Of a DNA stretch of 64,000 nt, positions 8,912 through 18,051 are shown piece by piece. Under the pieces are notes generated by a model that was given only the letters and a program-made list of their open reading frames with translations, was not told where the DNA came from and did no database searches. The DNA is from JAOAGA01 sp964540515 (GTDB lineage: Bacteria > CALINM01). The stretch lies in the NCBI GenBank assembly GCA_964540515.1, contig CAZIMS010000001.1:124001-188000 (forward strand), written 5' to 3'. Each line of letters begins with the position of its first letter. Within the stretch, counting starts at the first letter, position 1. The translations under genes and the position numbers were made by a program.

Positions 8912-9629
8912 TATAGGTTGGGTTAAAACCTCTTCTGCTTAACCCAACTTGATATATTTTTGCTTCATCAATGCTTCTAAACTGGCCAACTCTAACACGA
9001 AAAAAAACTTCTTCTTTCTTCTTAAACTCTACAATTTTTGCTTTAACCCCCTCTTGAATAAAGCGATTTTTTAACCTCTCTGCATTATCTATATTTTTAA
9101 AAGCTGCTACTTGGATGCTAAATACACCATCAAAATAGGAAGAGGGTTTAATAAAAACAGTCTCTCCATCCTTTTCCTCTTTAAAACCTAAAACCTCAAC
9201 CTCAACAGGAGCAGTACCGCTTCTTATCATATCAATCTCTAAGGCAGCTTTATATGACAGATCAATAATTCTTCCATCTACAAAGGGTCCCCTATCGTTA
9301 AGTCTAACAATACATTCTTTATTGTTCCTGAGATTTTTTACCTTAACATAAATACCTAAAGGTAGTGTTTTGTGGGCAGCCGTCATATCATACATATTAT
9401 ATATCTCACCAGTCGTTGTCTCATAGTTGTGGAAGTCTTCTCCATACCAAGAGGCAATACCCCTTTCTTTATAATCATCGGCCTTCTCTGGTTCTAAGGG
9501 CACATAGGACTTACCAAATCTTTCATAGGGTTGCATAACCCCTGGGGCATTGGGGATTATGTTTTTATCTCTTGCAAACAAAATTGCTGGTAAAAACATT
9601 AGTAAAAGGATAAAAAAATAATGTTTCAT
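8898..9629 (-). CDS. rlpA: RlpA-like septal ring lytic transglycosylase with SPOR domain
   Basis: A 243-residue exported protein. Residues 1-19 form a signal peptide (ending FAR-D). The double-psi beta-barrel domain follows at about 55-150 (GIASWYGEDFHNYETTTGE, then LNDRGPFVDGRIIDLS), and a SPOR domain at about 170-243 (FSIQVAAF) should bind denuded glycan at the septum. RlpA cleaves glycan strands lacking stem peptides in some bacteria. Unlike classical rare lipoprotein A, no lipobox cysteine is visible, so the protein is probably periplasmic and soluble. The ATG overlaps the endonuclease V stop codon by 4 bases, suggesting translational coupling. Confidence 0.9.
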   Translation of the reverse strand: MKHYFFILLLMFLPAILFARDKNIIPNAPGVMQPYERFGKSYVPLEPEKADDYKERGIASWYGEDFHNYETTTGEIYNMYDMTAAHKTLPLGIYVKVKNLRNNKECIVRLNDRGPFVDGRIIDLSYKAALEIDMIRSGTAPVEVEVLGFKEEKDGETVFIKPSSYFDGVFSIQVAAFKNIDNAERLKNRFIQEGVKAKIVEFKKKEEVFFRVRVGQFRSIDEAKIYQVGLSRRGFNPTYIVGE

Positions 9630-10275
9630 AACTCTGACCCTTTTTTTAGACTCCTTGCATATATATCTGCCTCCTTTACAGGAGATGGCAATCTATAGTT
9701 ACCTGTTAGAGAGATTATTATTCTTACCGCACTTTCTATATCAACAAGATGTCCTGGAGATATAAAAATTGGTTTAACATTTATCTTTGTCCTTAAAACA
9801 GCACCAATCTTTTCATCCCTATCACACAAATAACTATAGGCACCAAAAATATTTTCAGGCATTTCATAAGTTCCTACAAGTTTTTTTTTTGCACAACCTA
9901 TTGTAGGTTTATTTAAAAAAACTCCCAAGTGGCAAGCTATCCCAAACCTTCTTGGATGGGCAATACCTTGACCATCTACTACAATCAGATCAAAATCAGA
10001 TTTAAGCTTCATAATGGCATTTAAAGTTGATTCTATCTCACGATATGACAAAAAACCAGGGATATAGGGAAATGTAATTTTTTTTTATAGAAAGACTTCT
10101 CAATAATATTTTTGTTATCTGTGTTGTAAATAACTGCGGTAGAGATAATAACATCTTCTTTACTTAAATAGGCAGAATCAACCCCTAAGACGTTATGGAA
10201 TTTAATGTCTAAGGGACATATTTTTAATAATCCCTTTAGATATTCTTGAGAGGCTTTAAGTTTTTCTAACTCCAT
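9626..10275 (-). pseudogene. nfi: Endonuclease V, split by a frameshift in an A9 run (possibly rescued by -1 slippage)
   Basis: Endonuclease V cleaves next to deoxyinosine in DNA, or inosine in RNA. Two adjoining frames together make one complete enzyme. The first (from 10275) carries the VLGVDSAY motif with the catalytic Asp. The second (to 9626) carries SYREIESTL with the catalytic Glu and VVDGQGIAHPRRFG with the second catalytic Asp. They are separated by a single frameshift at nine consecutive A's (10078-10086, minus strand). Beyond the run, the -1 frame restores the family motif FPYIPGFLSYRE, giving 216 residues, a normal length. The upstream frame alone ends after 80 residues. It could be a real mutation, programmed frameshifting, transcriptional slippage or a sequence error. 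Confidence 0.85.
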
Positions 10276-11282
10276 ATCCCGGCTATCTCCTTCTTACAAA
10301 ACTTACAGCTCCCCTTTTCAATATTAAGCTTTGTAACAGAGAATCCTATTCTTTCTATAACCAGATTCTTACAACTTGGGCAGAAAGTTGATTCTCCCTC
10401 TTTGCCAGGGATGTTGCCAGTATAAACATAATTTAACCCCTCTGACAGACCTATCTCTCTGGCAATTTTTAATGTCTTTGCTGGTGTTGCTGGCACATCA
10501 AGAAGTTTATAGGTGGGATAAAAGGCAGATACATGCCAGGGCGTATCGTCTCCTAGCTCTTCTTTTATAAACTTTGCTATTCCTCTTAGCTCTTCTTCTT
10601 TATCATTATAGTTAGGTATTATTAGGGTTGTAACTTCAAGCCATATCCCTAACTTTTTATAATTAATAAGACTATCAAGAACTCCTTTAAGCGATGCCCC
10701 ACAGACTTTTTTATAAAAATCTTCACTGAATCCTTTTAGGTCCACATTGCTACCATCTAAGTACGGACTTATATCTTCCAGAGGTTTTTTTTCTATATAA
10801 CCATTAGTGACAAAGACATTTTTTAACCCCCGTTCTTTTGCTAAAAAGGCTACATCATAGGCATATTCATAAAAAATTGTGGGTTCCGTATAGGTATAGG
10901 AGATGCTCTTGCAATCATAATAGATAGCTGAGTTTACAATCTCTTCTGGAGTCATAAAAGAACCCATAATAGCATCTTCTTCTGCGGGCATCTGTGATAT
11001 CTCATAGTTCTGACAGTTGAGACATCTAAAATTACATCCAACAGTTGCAATCGAATAGGACTTTGACGAGGGAAGGAAGTGAAATAGAGGTTTTTTTTCT
11101 ATGGGATCTACATTTTTAGCTATTGCCCTTCCATAAACAAGACTATATAAAAGGCCATTAATATTTTCTCTAACACCACAGATACCTTTTTTTCCTTTAG
11201 CTATTACACAATTATGTTTACAAAGGCTACATCTTACCTTATCCCCATCAACTTTTTCGTAGTATTTAGCTTCCTTAGACAT
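10266..11282 (-). CDS. amrS: AmmeMemoRadiSam-system radical SAM enzyme (AmrS-like)
   Basis: A 338-residue radical SAM protein. It has an N-terminal cysteine segment (CSLCKHNCVIAKGKKGICGV), the SAM-cluster motif CNFRCLNCQN (CX3CX2C), and a C-terminal zinc-ribbon-like pair (CPSC and CKFC). This is the arrangement of AmrS, which often accompanies MEMO and AMMECR1 family proteins; its reaction is unknown. Neither partner is in this window. It is related to pyruvate formate-lyase activating enzymes. The gene overlaps the end of the AI-2E permease gene by 8 bases and the start of endonuclease V by 10, so it sits within a tight operon. Confidence 0.88.
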   Translation of the reverse strand: MSKEAKYYEKVDGDKVRCSLCKHNCVIAKGKKGICGVRENINGLLYSLVYGRAIAKNVDPIEKKPLFHFLPSSKSYSIATVGCNFRCLNCQNYEISQMPAEEDAIMGSFMTPEEIVNSAIYYDCKSISYTYTEPTIFYEYAYDVAFLAKERGLKNVFVTNGYIEKKPLEDISPYLDGSNVDLKGFSEDFYKKVCGASLKGVLDSLINYKKLGIWLEVTTLIIPNYNDKEEELRGIAKFIKEELGDDTPWHVSAFYPTYKLLDVPATPAKTLKIAREIGLSEGLNYVYTGNIPGKEGESTFCPSCKNLVIERIGFSVTKLNIEKGSCKFCKKEIAGIWS

Positions 11283-12348
11283 TTGATACCTCCTCTTCTA
11301 ATATTTTTTGTCTAAACTCTTGATAGAAGAGGCAACAACCAATAAAGGCAGAGATAATTATAGGACCTAAAAAAATTCCTATAAGTCCAAAGGCTTTGAT
11401 ACCACCAAAGAGACTGAAAAAGGTGAGAACAAGATGTAAGGAGAGGTATTGATGTAAAAATATTGGTCTTACAAAGTTATCTACCAAACTAATAAAAAAT
11501 ACACCTACTATTATAACTAGTAACCCTTTTAAAATTAGTCCCTCAACTAAGAGATATATAGCTAAAGGCACCCATACGAGGGCGCTCCCAATCATGGGAA
11601 CAAGAGATGCTACAGCTACAGCAAGCCCAAGAAGCAGGGAAGACTTAATGCCTATAAGATAGAAGGCAACAAACGCTACAAAACCTTGAACAAAGGCGGT
11701 TAAAAGGACTCCTAAAAATGTTACAAGTATTACCTTTTTTAGATTCGAAAAATAGTAATTTATCTCACTCTGGGAGAAGGGCAAGAGATTTCTTAAAAGG
11801 TTACCAAAGGCTTTCCCATCCTTAATCATAAAAAAAGTAGTAAAGAGAATTATAAAGAAATCAAAAAATTTTGATGGTATCTCAAAAAGTATCTGTTCAG
11901 CCTTTAAAACTACTAAGGAGCTTATCTCTTTTAGTTTAGCCTGAAAAAAGCTCTTCAAATCTACAGTCTCAACTTGCAAGATATTCTCTATCTTCTTTAT
12001 TGTCTTTTGCACGTAGGGATGATTAACAATATCAATAATGCTTATGTGTTTGTCTTGAATTATCTCTTGGGCAAAATCTATAGCCTCTGTAATTATTAAA
12101 GTAACGATAGAGATCCCTGGAATAATAACTAAGAATATTATAACGATTAATGTGAAACTAGCTGATAGAGTCTCCCTATTCTTTGTTATCTTAAGAAAAT
12201 ATTTATAAACAGGATAGAAGAGAATGCTAAATATAGATGACCACAGAATAGGATAAATAAAGGGATTGATTACCTTATAGATAAAATAAAAAAGTGCTAA
12301 ATAAATTCCCCATAAAAGTATTAAACCAATAGGCTTTGATTGTGGCAT
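11275..12348 (-). CDS. AI-2E-family permease (PerM/TqsA-like)
   Basis: A 357-residue integral membrane protein of the AI-2 exporter superfamily (formerly UPF0118). Two hydrophobic helices lie near the N-terminus, followed by a hydrophilic central domain at about 90-145. A cluster of helices comes next with the conserved segments LGVLLTAFVQGFVAFVAF, ASLVPMIGSALVWVP and the C-terminal LGPIIISAF. Members export AI-2 or act as Na+(Li+)/H+ antiporters, and the substrate cannot be told from sequence. No clear ribosome-binding site precedes the ATG at 12348. Confidence 0.87.
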   Translation of the reverse strand: MPQSKPIGLILLWGIYLALFYFIYKVINPFIYPILWSSIFSILFYPVYKYFLKITKNRETLSASFTLIVIIFLVIIPGISIVTLIITEAIDFAQEIIQDKHISIIDIVNHPYVQKTIKKIENILQVETVDLKSFFQAKLKEISSLVVLKAEQILFEIPSKFFDFFIILFTTFFMIKDGKAFGNLLRNLLPFSQSEINYYFSNLKKVILVTFLGVLLTAFVQGFVAFVAFYLIGIKSSLLLGLAVAVASLVPMIGSALVWVPLAIYLLVEGLILKGLLVIIVGVFFISLVDNFVRPIFLHQYLSLHLVLTFFSLFGGIKAFGLIGIFLGPIIISAFIGCCLFYQEFRQKILEEEVSNV

Positions 12349-12363
12349 AGTATATTTTTAATT

Positions 12364-13419
12364 CTACTCCTGATTATTAAATAGTTCAAAATTAAAATTT
12401 TTTATAACCGGGTTGAATCTATTACTTACCGCCTCTTTCTTTTTCTCTTCTTCTTCATAGGATGTCTCTATCTTACCTTTAAATAGTTGTCTCTCAAAAG
12501 CTTTTATGATAGCTGTCCAGTTACCCTGCTGAACATCCTTCTCAAGGGCAAACTTAAAGCTATTGAATTTTGCATCTAAGTTATCTAAAAAATGGAGTAC
12601 TAAAGCTTCTATTATCTTTGGTCTTTTAGGCGAACCAAACTCATACTCTCCGTGATGACTTAGAAGTATATGTCTTATGTATACAAGAAGATCTTTTGGA
12701 AAGGAATTAATCTTAGCTACCCTTTTTGTTAGCTCTTCATCAAGTAATACAATATGACCCAAAAGCTTACCTTCATCTGTATAGGTAGGCACAATTGTAA
12801 AATCAAGCTCCCATATCTTACCTAAGTCGTGTAAAAGGGAAGTGAATATAAGGACATCTCTATTTATTAATCTACCGTAATGCTGAACTACTATCTGACT
12901 CAATTGAGCAACCGAAAGAGAGTGTTCTAAGAGCCCCCCTTTATAGGCATGATGAAGGCTTTTTGCCGCAGGGTAAATCTTAAACTTTTCAACAATATTA
13001 CTATCTGAGAAAAAACTTTTAAAAAGCTGATTTAGATACTTGTTTTTTATAGAGTTACCAAGGTTTAGTACTTCTTGCCAATGTTTCTCTATATCAATGC
13101 CTGAATCAGGCATAAAGTCATCTATATTTATCTTGTCTGATGAATCAATCTTTTTGACATCTGATATTACCAATTGTAGAGATCCTTGAAAAAGCTGAGT
13201 GACACCTTTAACTTTTACAAAATCTTCTTTATCAAAGACATTCGTAAGGATATCTACCCTTTCCCATATCTTGCCATCCATAAAACCTGTCTTGTCAGAA
13301 AGTTTAAGACTAATATAGGGCTTACCAGTCTTTCCTATACCAATGGTTTTCTCATTAATAAAAAATACCTCTTCAACACTCTCATTCTCTTTTAAGACTT
13401 GAATAAATTTTCTGCTCAT
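12364..13419 (-). CDS. OB-fold/HD-domain nuclease-like protein (YhaM family)
   Basis: I place the start at ATG 13419 (MSRKFIQVLKENESVEEV), preceded by GGAAGG, rather than a longer reading from 13467 that would enter the neighbouring gene. The 351-residue product has an N-terminal OB-fold (about 15-95) and an HD domain with HHAYKGGLLEHSLSV, SLLHDLGKIWEL and HHGEYEFG as metal-binding segments. This is the layout of YhaM, a 3'-5' exoribonuclease. An RNA or nucleotide turnover role is likely but not specific. It lies one base after the flavoprotein gene stop. Confidence 0.85.
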   Translation of the reverse strand: MSRKFIQVLKENESVEEVFFINEKTIGIGKTGKPYISLKLSDKTGFMDGKIWERVDILTNVFDKEDFVKVKGVTQLFQGSLQLVISDVKKIDSSDKINIDDFMPDSGIDIEKHWQEVLNLGNSIKNKYLNQLFKSFFSDSNIVEKFKIYPAAKSLHHAYKGGLLEHSLSVAQLSQIVVQHYGRLINRDVLIFTSLLHDLGKIWELDFTIVPTYTDEGKLLGHIVLLDEELTKRVAKINSFPKDLLVYIRHILLSHHGEYEFGSPKRPKIIEALVLHFLDNLDAKFNSFKFALEKDVQQGNWTAIIKAFERQLFKGKIETSYEEEEKKKEAVSNRFNPVIKNFNFELFNNQE

Positions 13420-13420
13420 A

Positions 13421-14998
13421 TTACCTTCCAAATAATTTGATAATCTTTTCCGCAACCCTAAGGCCATCCACAGCTGAACTAACTATACCACCTGCGTACC
13501 CTGCGCCTTCACCAGCTGGAAAAAGAAGTGTTGTATTTATAGACATTAAATTTTGATCCCTCTTTATCCTTATTGGAGATGATGTCCTTGTCTCCGGTGC
13601 AATTAGTATTGATCTTTCAGAGACTATCCCCTTTAGCTTTTTATTAAAATCAATAAGAGCATTTTTAAAATATTCATACTTGTTTTCATAAATTTCCCAT
13701 ATAGGAAAGGCCGTTAAACCTCTTGGATAGGAGCTTTCTGTTTTATATGTTTTAATCTTTTTTTCCACAAAATCTATTGTTGTACAGAAAGGCGCTTTAT
13801 AATTACCTTTTCCTACATTATAAGATTTTTTCTCAATCTCTCTTTGAAAAATTATACCACCAAAGAGACTATTATTCCAATCTTTAGGAGATACTGATAT
13901 AACAAGCCCAGCATTTCCATAATCACCATCTCTCTTGTAATTACTCATCCCATTTAAGACAAGCCCTTTCTTTTCAGAGGAAGCAGGTATTACAGTACCA
14001 CCTGGGCACATACAAAAAGTATAGACACTTCCTTTAATCTCATTAAAATACCTACTGAGAAAAAAATCTGCCGGTGGCAAGAGAGAGCTCTTTCGACCAT
14101 ACTGATTCCCATTTATCATCTTCTGCGGTAGCTCTATCCTAAAACCAACAGCAAACCCCTTGGGCTCTAAAACCACCTCTTCCTCCTGTAAGGTTTCATA
14201 TAGATCTCTACAGGCATTTCCTGTTGCCAATACAATGGCATCACAAGCAATCTCTCTTTTATTTGTTAGGGCTGCCACAACGCGCCTATCACCATTCAAG
14301 ATTGGTTTTATGAACTTTTCATTGAAAGATATATCAACATTTAAGGCCAAAAGTTTTTTTCTTAAGTTTATAACAACTTGCCTTAACTTATCCGTACCTA
14401 TATGGGGCTTGTATAGATAGGCAATCTCCTCTGGTGCTCCAGCAGAAATTAGTTCTTTAATTATAAAATCATAAAACTCATACCTTGTTCTAGCTGTAAG
14501 CTTGCCATCAGAAAAAGTCCCTGCACCACCCTCTCCAAACTGAATATTAGATTCTTCCTTTAAGATACCCTTTTTAAAAAAGGTCTCTACATCCTTTACC
14601 CTTTCCTCTACTGCATCACCTCTTTCAATCAAAAGGACAGTAAAATCTTTTTGTGCTAAAAAAAGGCTACAGAAAATACCTGCAGGTCCCATACCAACAA
14701 TAAGAATCTTTTTTTTTGATGTCTCATGTGAATATATTGATATTAATTTATTATCTAAAGGACTATCTGCAACTTTTTTGATTTTATAACTGTCCAAGTC
14801 TTTGATAACCTTTGAGGTATTAAAAGTTATCCGATAGATCCAAAAAATTTTTGATTTGCTCCTTGAATCGAGAGATTTTTTTGCTATAGAAAAAAAGGTA
14901 AGCTCCTCTTCTTTTAGACCAATCGTCTTAAGAAGCTTTTCTTTAACAAATTTTAGATTATCCTTTTCTGGAGCTACTTTAATCTCTATTTGATACAT
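13421..14998 (-). CDS. NAD(P)/FAD-dependent oxidoreductase (COG2509-like)
   Basis: A flavoprotein of about 525 residues beginning MYQIEIKVAPEKDN; a longer TTG start at 15019 is possible but has no better ribosome-binding site. It has a small N-terminal ferredoxin-like alpha/beta domain (about 1-85). The dinucleotide-binding motif VGMGPAGIFCSLFLA follows, then FGEGGAGTFSDGKLTARTR and the C-terminal FPAGEGAGYAGGIVSSAVDG, where FAD is completed. These are the marks of an uncharacterised dehydrogenase family that is common in anaerobes. Substrate is unknown. The start overlaps the upstream receiver-kinase gene by about 20 bases. Confidence 0.83.
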   Translation of the reverse strand: MYQIEIKVAPEKDNLKFVKEKLLKTIGLKEEELTFFSIAKKSLDSRSKSKIFWIYRITFNTSKVIKDLDSYKIKKVADSPLDNKLISIYSHETSKKKILIVGMGPAGIFCSLFLAQKDFTVLLIERGDAVEERVKDVETFFKKGILKEESNIQFGEGGAGTFSDGKLTARTRYEFYDFIIKELISAGAPEEIAYLYKPHIGTDKLRQVVINLRKKLLALNVDISFNEKFIKPILNGDRRVVAALTNKREIACDAIVLATGNACRDLYETLQEEEVVLEPKGFAVGFRIELPQKMINGNQYGRKSSLLPPADFFLSRYFNEIKGSVYTFCMCPGGTVIPASSEKKGLVLNGMSNYKRDGDYGNAGLVISVSPKDWNNSLFGGIIFQREIEKKSYNVGKGNYKAPFCTTIDFVEKKIKTYKTESSYPRGLTAFPIWEIYENKYEYFKNALIDFNKKLKGIVSERSILIAPETRTSSPIRIKRDQNLMSINTTLLFPAGEGAGYAGGIVSSAVDGLRVAEKIIKLFGR

Positions 14999-16076
14999 TA
15001 TCACTTTGGGGAATAACAATTTTATAGAAGCCGCTTTCTTTGTTGTCTTTGTCTATTACAATTCTGCTACCAACATTCTTAAAATCAATGAATGTCTTAA
15101 CAAATCTAATCTCCTTTTCATCTTTGAAACTAAGCTCAAAATAGTTATTTAGGTCTGTGCAATGAGGTGCTATTTTTGATTGAGTAATCTCAACTGAATA
15201 CTCACTGTTATCTTTTTTTAGGGCAATAATAATTTCACCTGACTTTTCTGAACAATCTATTATCTTTCTGAAAAACTCTGAAAAAAACTCTATAAAAATA
15301 CCTTTTCTGCCATAGTATAGAGGCAGATTTTTCTGAAAACTTGTTTTTATGTAGAGATCTTTGTCCTTAATCTCTTTCTTCAAAGTGGAGAGTGATGTTC
15401 TAATGGCATTTTTTAAAGAAAAACTCTCTTCAAAATAAAACTCAGCTGGTCTTTTAAGAATATCAAGCTCATGTTTTATTTGTGTTACTTTATCTAATAT
15501 TGTTTGAAAGACCCTATCCTTATCATCTTCTTCTATATAACCCTTCTTCAAAAGTTCCACGTAGTTACTAATGGTCTGTAAAGAGTTCTTGATCTTGTGA
15601 GAAATCTTGTCGAGAAACTTTTGAATATCTTCTATTTTCTGAGAATATAATTCGTTATTAATGTTAATATTATCCTCTTTTGTCTCTTCTTTTTCCTGGA
15701 AATAAAATTTGTGGTATCTCACAGTTTGATTGAGTTTTTCTATTATATCTTCAAAACTAAAGGGCTTTTTTATAATACCAACGATATTTTTAGAACTCTC
15801 GGAGAGATTAATTACATCACTATCTGCAGCAGTAAACAAAAAAACAGGAGATTTAACCCCCCTTTTTATAAACTCTTTTGACAAAGATATGCCATCAAAA
15901 CTTGGCAAATAGTAATCCATAAGTACAACGTCTGGTTTGTAACCGCTATCAATCTTTTTCAATGCCGTTAGATGGTTGTTTGCTGTCTCCACTGAGAAGC
16001 CAGCCCTTGATAGTGCGAGATTAAAAAGACTTAGGATCTCATCATCATCATCAATAATAAAAAGATTTATTGTCAT
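14979..16076 (-). CDS. Receiver domain fused to a degenerate histidine-kinase-like module
   Basis: A 365-residue hybrid. Residues 1-120 form a complete receiver domain with acidic pocket IIDDDD, phosphoacceptor Asp54 and Lys104. After a linker, residues 150-215 resemble a dimerisation/phosphoacceptor helix pair with His160 in SHKIKNSLQTISNY. The C-terminal part (about 225-360) has the length of a HATPase domain but lacks a recognisable N-box and the glycine-rich G1/G2 boxes, so it probably cannot bind ATP normally. It may be a phosphotransfer adaptor rather than a kinase. The chemoreceptor gene lies immediately upstream (1 base), suggesting it belongs to that signalling group. Confidence 0.75.
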   Translation of the reverse strand: MTINLFIIDDDDEILSLFNLALSRAGFSVETANNHLTALKKIDSGYKPDVVLMDYYLPSFDGISLSKEFIKRGVKSPVFLFTAADSDVINLSESSKNIVGIIKKPFSFEDIIEKLNQTVRYHKFYFQEKEETKEDNININNELYSQKIEDIQKFLDKISHKIKNSLQTISNYVELLKKGYIEEDDKDRVFQTILDKVTQIKHELDILKRPAEFYFEESFSLKNAIRTSLSTLKKEIKDKDLYIKTSFQKNLPLYYGRKGIFIEFFSEFFRKIIDCSEKSGEIIIALKKDNSEYSVEITQSKIAPHCTDLNNYFELSFKDEKEIRFVKTFIDFKNVGSRIVIDKDNKESGFYKIVIPQSDNVSNRD

Positions 16077-16077
16077 T

Positions 16078-18048
16078 TTATTTAAAATATATCTTTAGCT
16101 CTGAGATAAGTTTTTCAATCTCTTTATTTTTAATTTCAATCTCTGAAAACATCTTACCAAGGAAGTCAGTTACATCTTTAAACATTACTGAGATGACCTT
16201 AAAATCTTCAAACTCTTTATCATTAGCAGACAAAACTTCCTTTGCTAAATTCTTTATATCTTCATTGGCCGAAACTATCTGATTGCTACCTTTCTCTTGC
16301 TCCTCTCCCGCATAGGCTATCTTTTTTGTAGAATCTTTTATCTCATCTATAGACTGGGTCATATAGGTTACCCCTGTAAGCTGCTCAAAGACTGCTTTTT
16401 CAATCTTTTCGTTGAGTTGTCTTGTGGAGCCCGAAAGTTCTTTTAGCTCATTATATATGATATTGGATCTTGTAGCTATTTTTATACCCTCTTCAACCAT
16501 ACCATAGGTATCTTCTATATTTCTAATAAACTCTTCAGACTCACTTTTAAGATGATCTACTATCGTTTTTATCTCCTCAGCTGAAAACTTTGTTCTTTCT
16601 GAGAGAGACTTTATCTCATTGGCAACTACAGCAAAGGACTTTCCATACTCTCCAGCTTGAGAAGCTATAATAGAGGCGTTTAAAGATAGTAGATTTGTCT
16701 GTTCTGTAATTGAGGTGATTGTTAGGACTATCTGATAAACACTTTGTATTGTGTTCCTATATTTTTCAAAGAGAGATCTCGATACATCAAGGGTCTTTTT
16801 AATACTCTCTACGAACTCATAAATGTTAGATATTACAGTGCTGCCTTCCTTAACTTTATTGTTAAGTTTCTGACTGCTATCAATTGCATTCTTACTTGAA
16901 GACGCAATCTCCTCACCGAGCTCTTTCATCTCTATGGCAGTTGTAGCTAGCTCTTCTGTACATTTATATAAATTTTTTAGTGCCCCTGATGTCTCTGCTA
17001 TAGAGGAATGAATCTGTGTTATGGAAGAGACACTTCTTTCAAGGGATTGAAAAAGGTTGTGGACATTAGAGCTTAAAAAATGATAGCCTTCATTTATATC
17101 TTCGATAGTCTCTCTAAATTTAGCAAACATTTCTTGTTGTTTTTCTTTTTGCTTTAATATCATCTTAAAAGTATCATCTAGTTCTTTTGATACATTGTTT
17201 ATGCTTTCCATAAAATAAACATTAGTGATTGCCTGAGAGACCTGTTGAGATAAGACAGTAAGTACAGCTAATTCATCTTCAGAGGCCACTTTCCTCTTAT
17301 ATTTATTGTCAACATTTATTACACCAATTGGTTTGCCTAATCTATGGAAGGGTAGACAGAAAAAGGATTTTGTTCTAAAGGCTTCAATATTACTATAGGG
17401 AGGATGCAAATGAAAGTCATCGGGATAATCATTTATATCTTTTACAAGGTAGGTCTTATTATCTTGAATTGCTCTATAAAGAAGGCCTCCCTCATTACTT
17501 AAGGGAACCCATATCTTTTCTATAGGGTCTTTAGTACCATAGGTAACTACACAATATATTATACCCTTCTCTTCATTTATGAGTAATATGTTTACTCTAT
17601 CAAAGCCAAGAATCTCATAGGCACATCTTCCAACCTCCTGAAGTACAGTATTTATATTTGGTGATTCTTGAATCTTTTTTGTAGCCTCCAGAAGTCTGTT
17701 TGTCTTAACTCTAATATTTTCAAGAGTTGTTTTATACTCAACCTCTCTTACTTGTATCTCCTGTTTATTTTTTTCAAGCTCGCTATTTTGTTGAAGAAGC
17801 TTATCTCTATTAAATCCAATAATATATCCCAAAGATCCCAAAACTATAATGGAGGTGCTTAAATAAAAAATAAGGGATAGATTATAGTTATTATTAAAAA
17901 AATTAAAAAAATGTTCACCAAAAGTAATGGTTGTAGGTTTAAATGAAAGAAGGGCAATAGTTATCCATCCAAGGGGGGCACAAATACCGGCGACAACACC
18001 CGCAAATAAATATTTGCCTCGATTTGTCTTAAAACCAAAAGTAATCAT
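16078..18048 (-). CDS. Methyl-accepting chemotaxis protein with cytoplasmic GAF domain
   Basis: A 656-residue chemoreceptor. Two hydrophobic helices (about 14-35 and 56-78) are separated by only about 20 residues, so no periplasmic ligand domain exists. A coiled coil leads to a GAF domain (about 110-265), the likely sensor. The C-terminal signalling domain has the conserved hairpin tip (ITEQTNLLSLNASIIASQAG, then SFAVVANEIKSLSERT). It probably senses an internal or membrane-associated signal and controls CheA; no CheA or CheW is in the window. It is followed directly by the receiver/degenerate-kinase gene. Confidence 0.9.
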   Translation of the reverse strand: MITFGFKTNRGKYLFAGVVAGICAPLGWITIALLSFKPTTITFGEHFFNFFNNNYNLSLIFYLSTSIIVLGSLGYIIGFNRDKLLQQNSELEKNKQEIQVREVEYKTTLENIRVKTNRLLEATKKIQESPNINTVLQEVGRCAYEILGFDRVNILLINEEKGIIYCVVTYGTKDPIEKIWVPLSNEGGLLYRAIQDNKTYLVKDINDYPDDFHLHPPYSNIEAFRTKSFFCLPFHRLGKPIGVINVDNKYKRKVASEDELAVLTVLSQQVSQAITNVYFMESINNVSKELDDTFKMILKQKEKQQEMFAKFRETIEDINEGYHFLSSNVHNLFQSLERSVSSITQIHSSIAETSGALKNLYKCTEELATTAIEMKELGEEIASSSKNAIDSSQKLNNKVKEGSTVISNIYEFVESIKKTLDVSRSLFEKYRNTIQSVYQIVLTITSITEQTNLLSLNASIIASQAGEYGKSFAVVANEIKSLSERTKFSAEEIKTIVDHLKSESEEFIRNIEDTYGMVEEGIKIATRSNIIYNELKELSGSTRQLNEKIEKAVFEQLTGVTYMTQSIDEIKDSTKKIAYAGEEQEKGSNQIVSANEDIKNLAKEVLSANDKEFEDFKVISVMFKDVTDFLGKMFSEIEIKNKEIEKLISELKIYFK

Positions 18049-18051
18049 ACT

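Noticed and set aside
10033..10051. TTG start for a separate 141-residue protein (9626-10051)
   Set aside because: The supposed start lies inside the conserved endonuclease V block (GFLSYRE); the frame is the C-terminal part of a split gene, not an independent gene.
13420..13467. N-terminal extension of the YhaM-like gene to 13467
   Set aside because: It would overlap the flavoprotein gene by about 47 bases and has no ribosome-binding site, while ATG 13419 has GGAAGG at good spacing.
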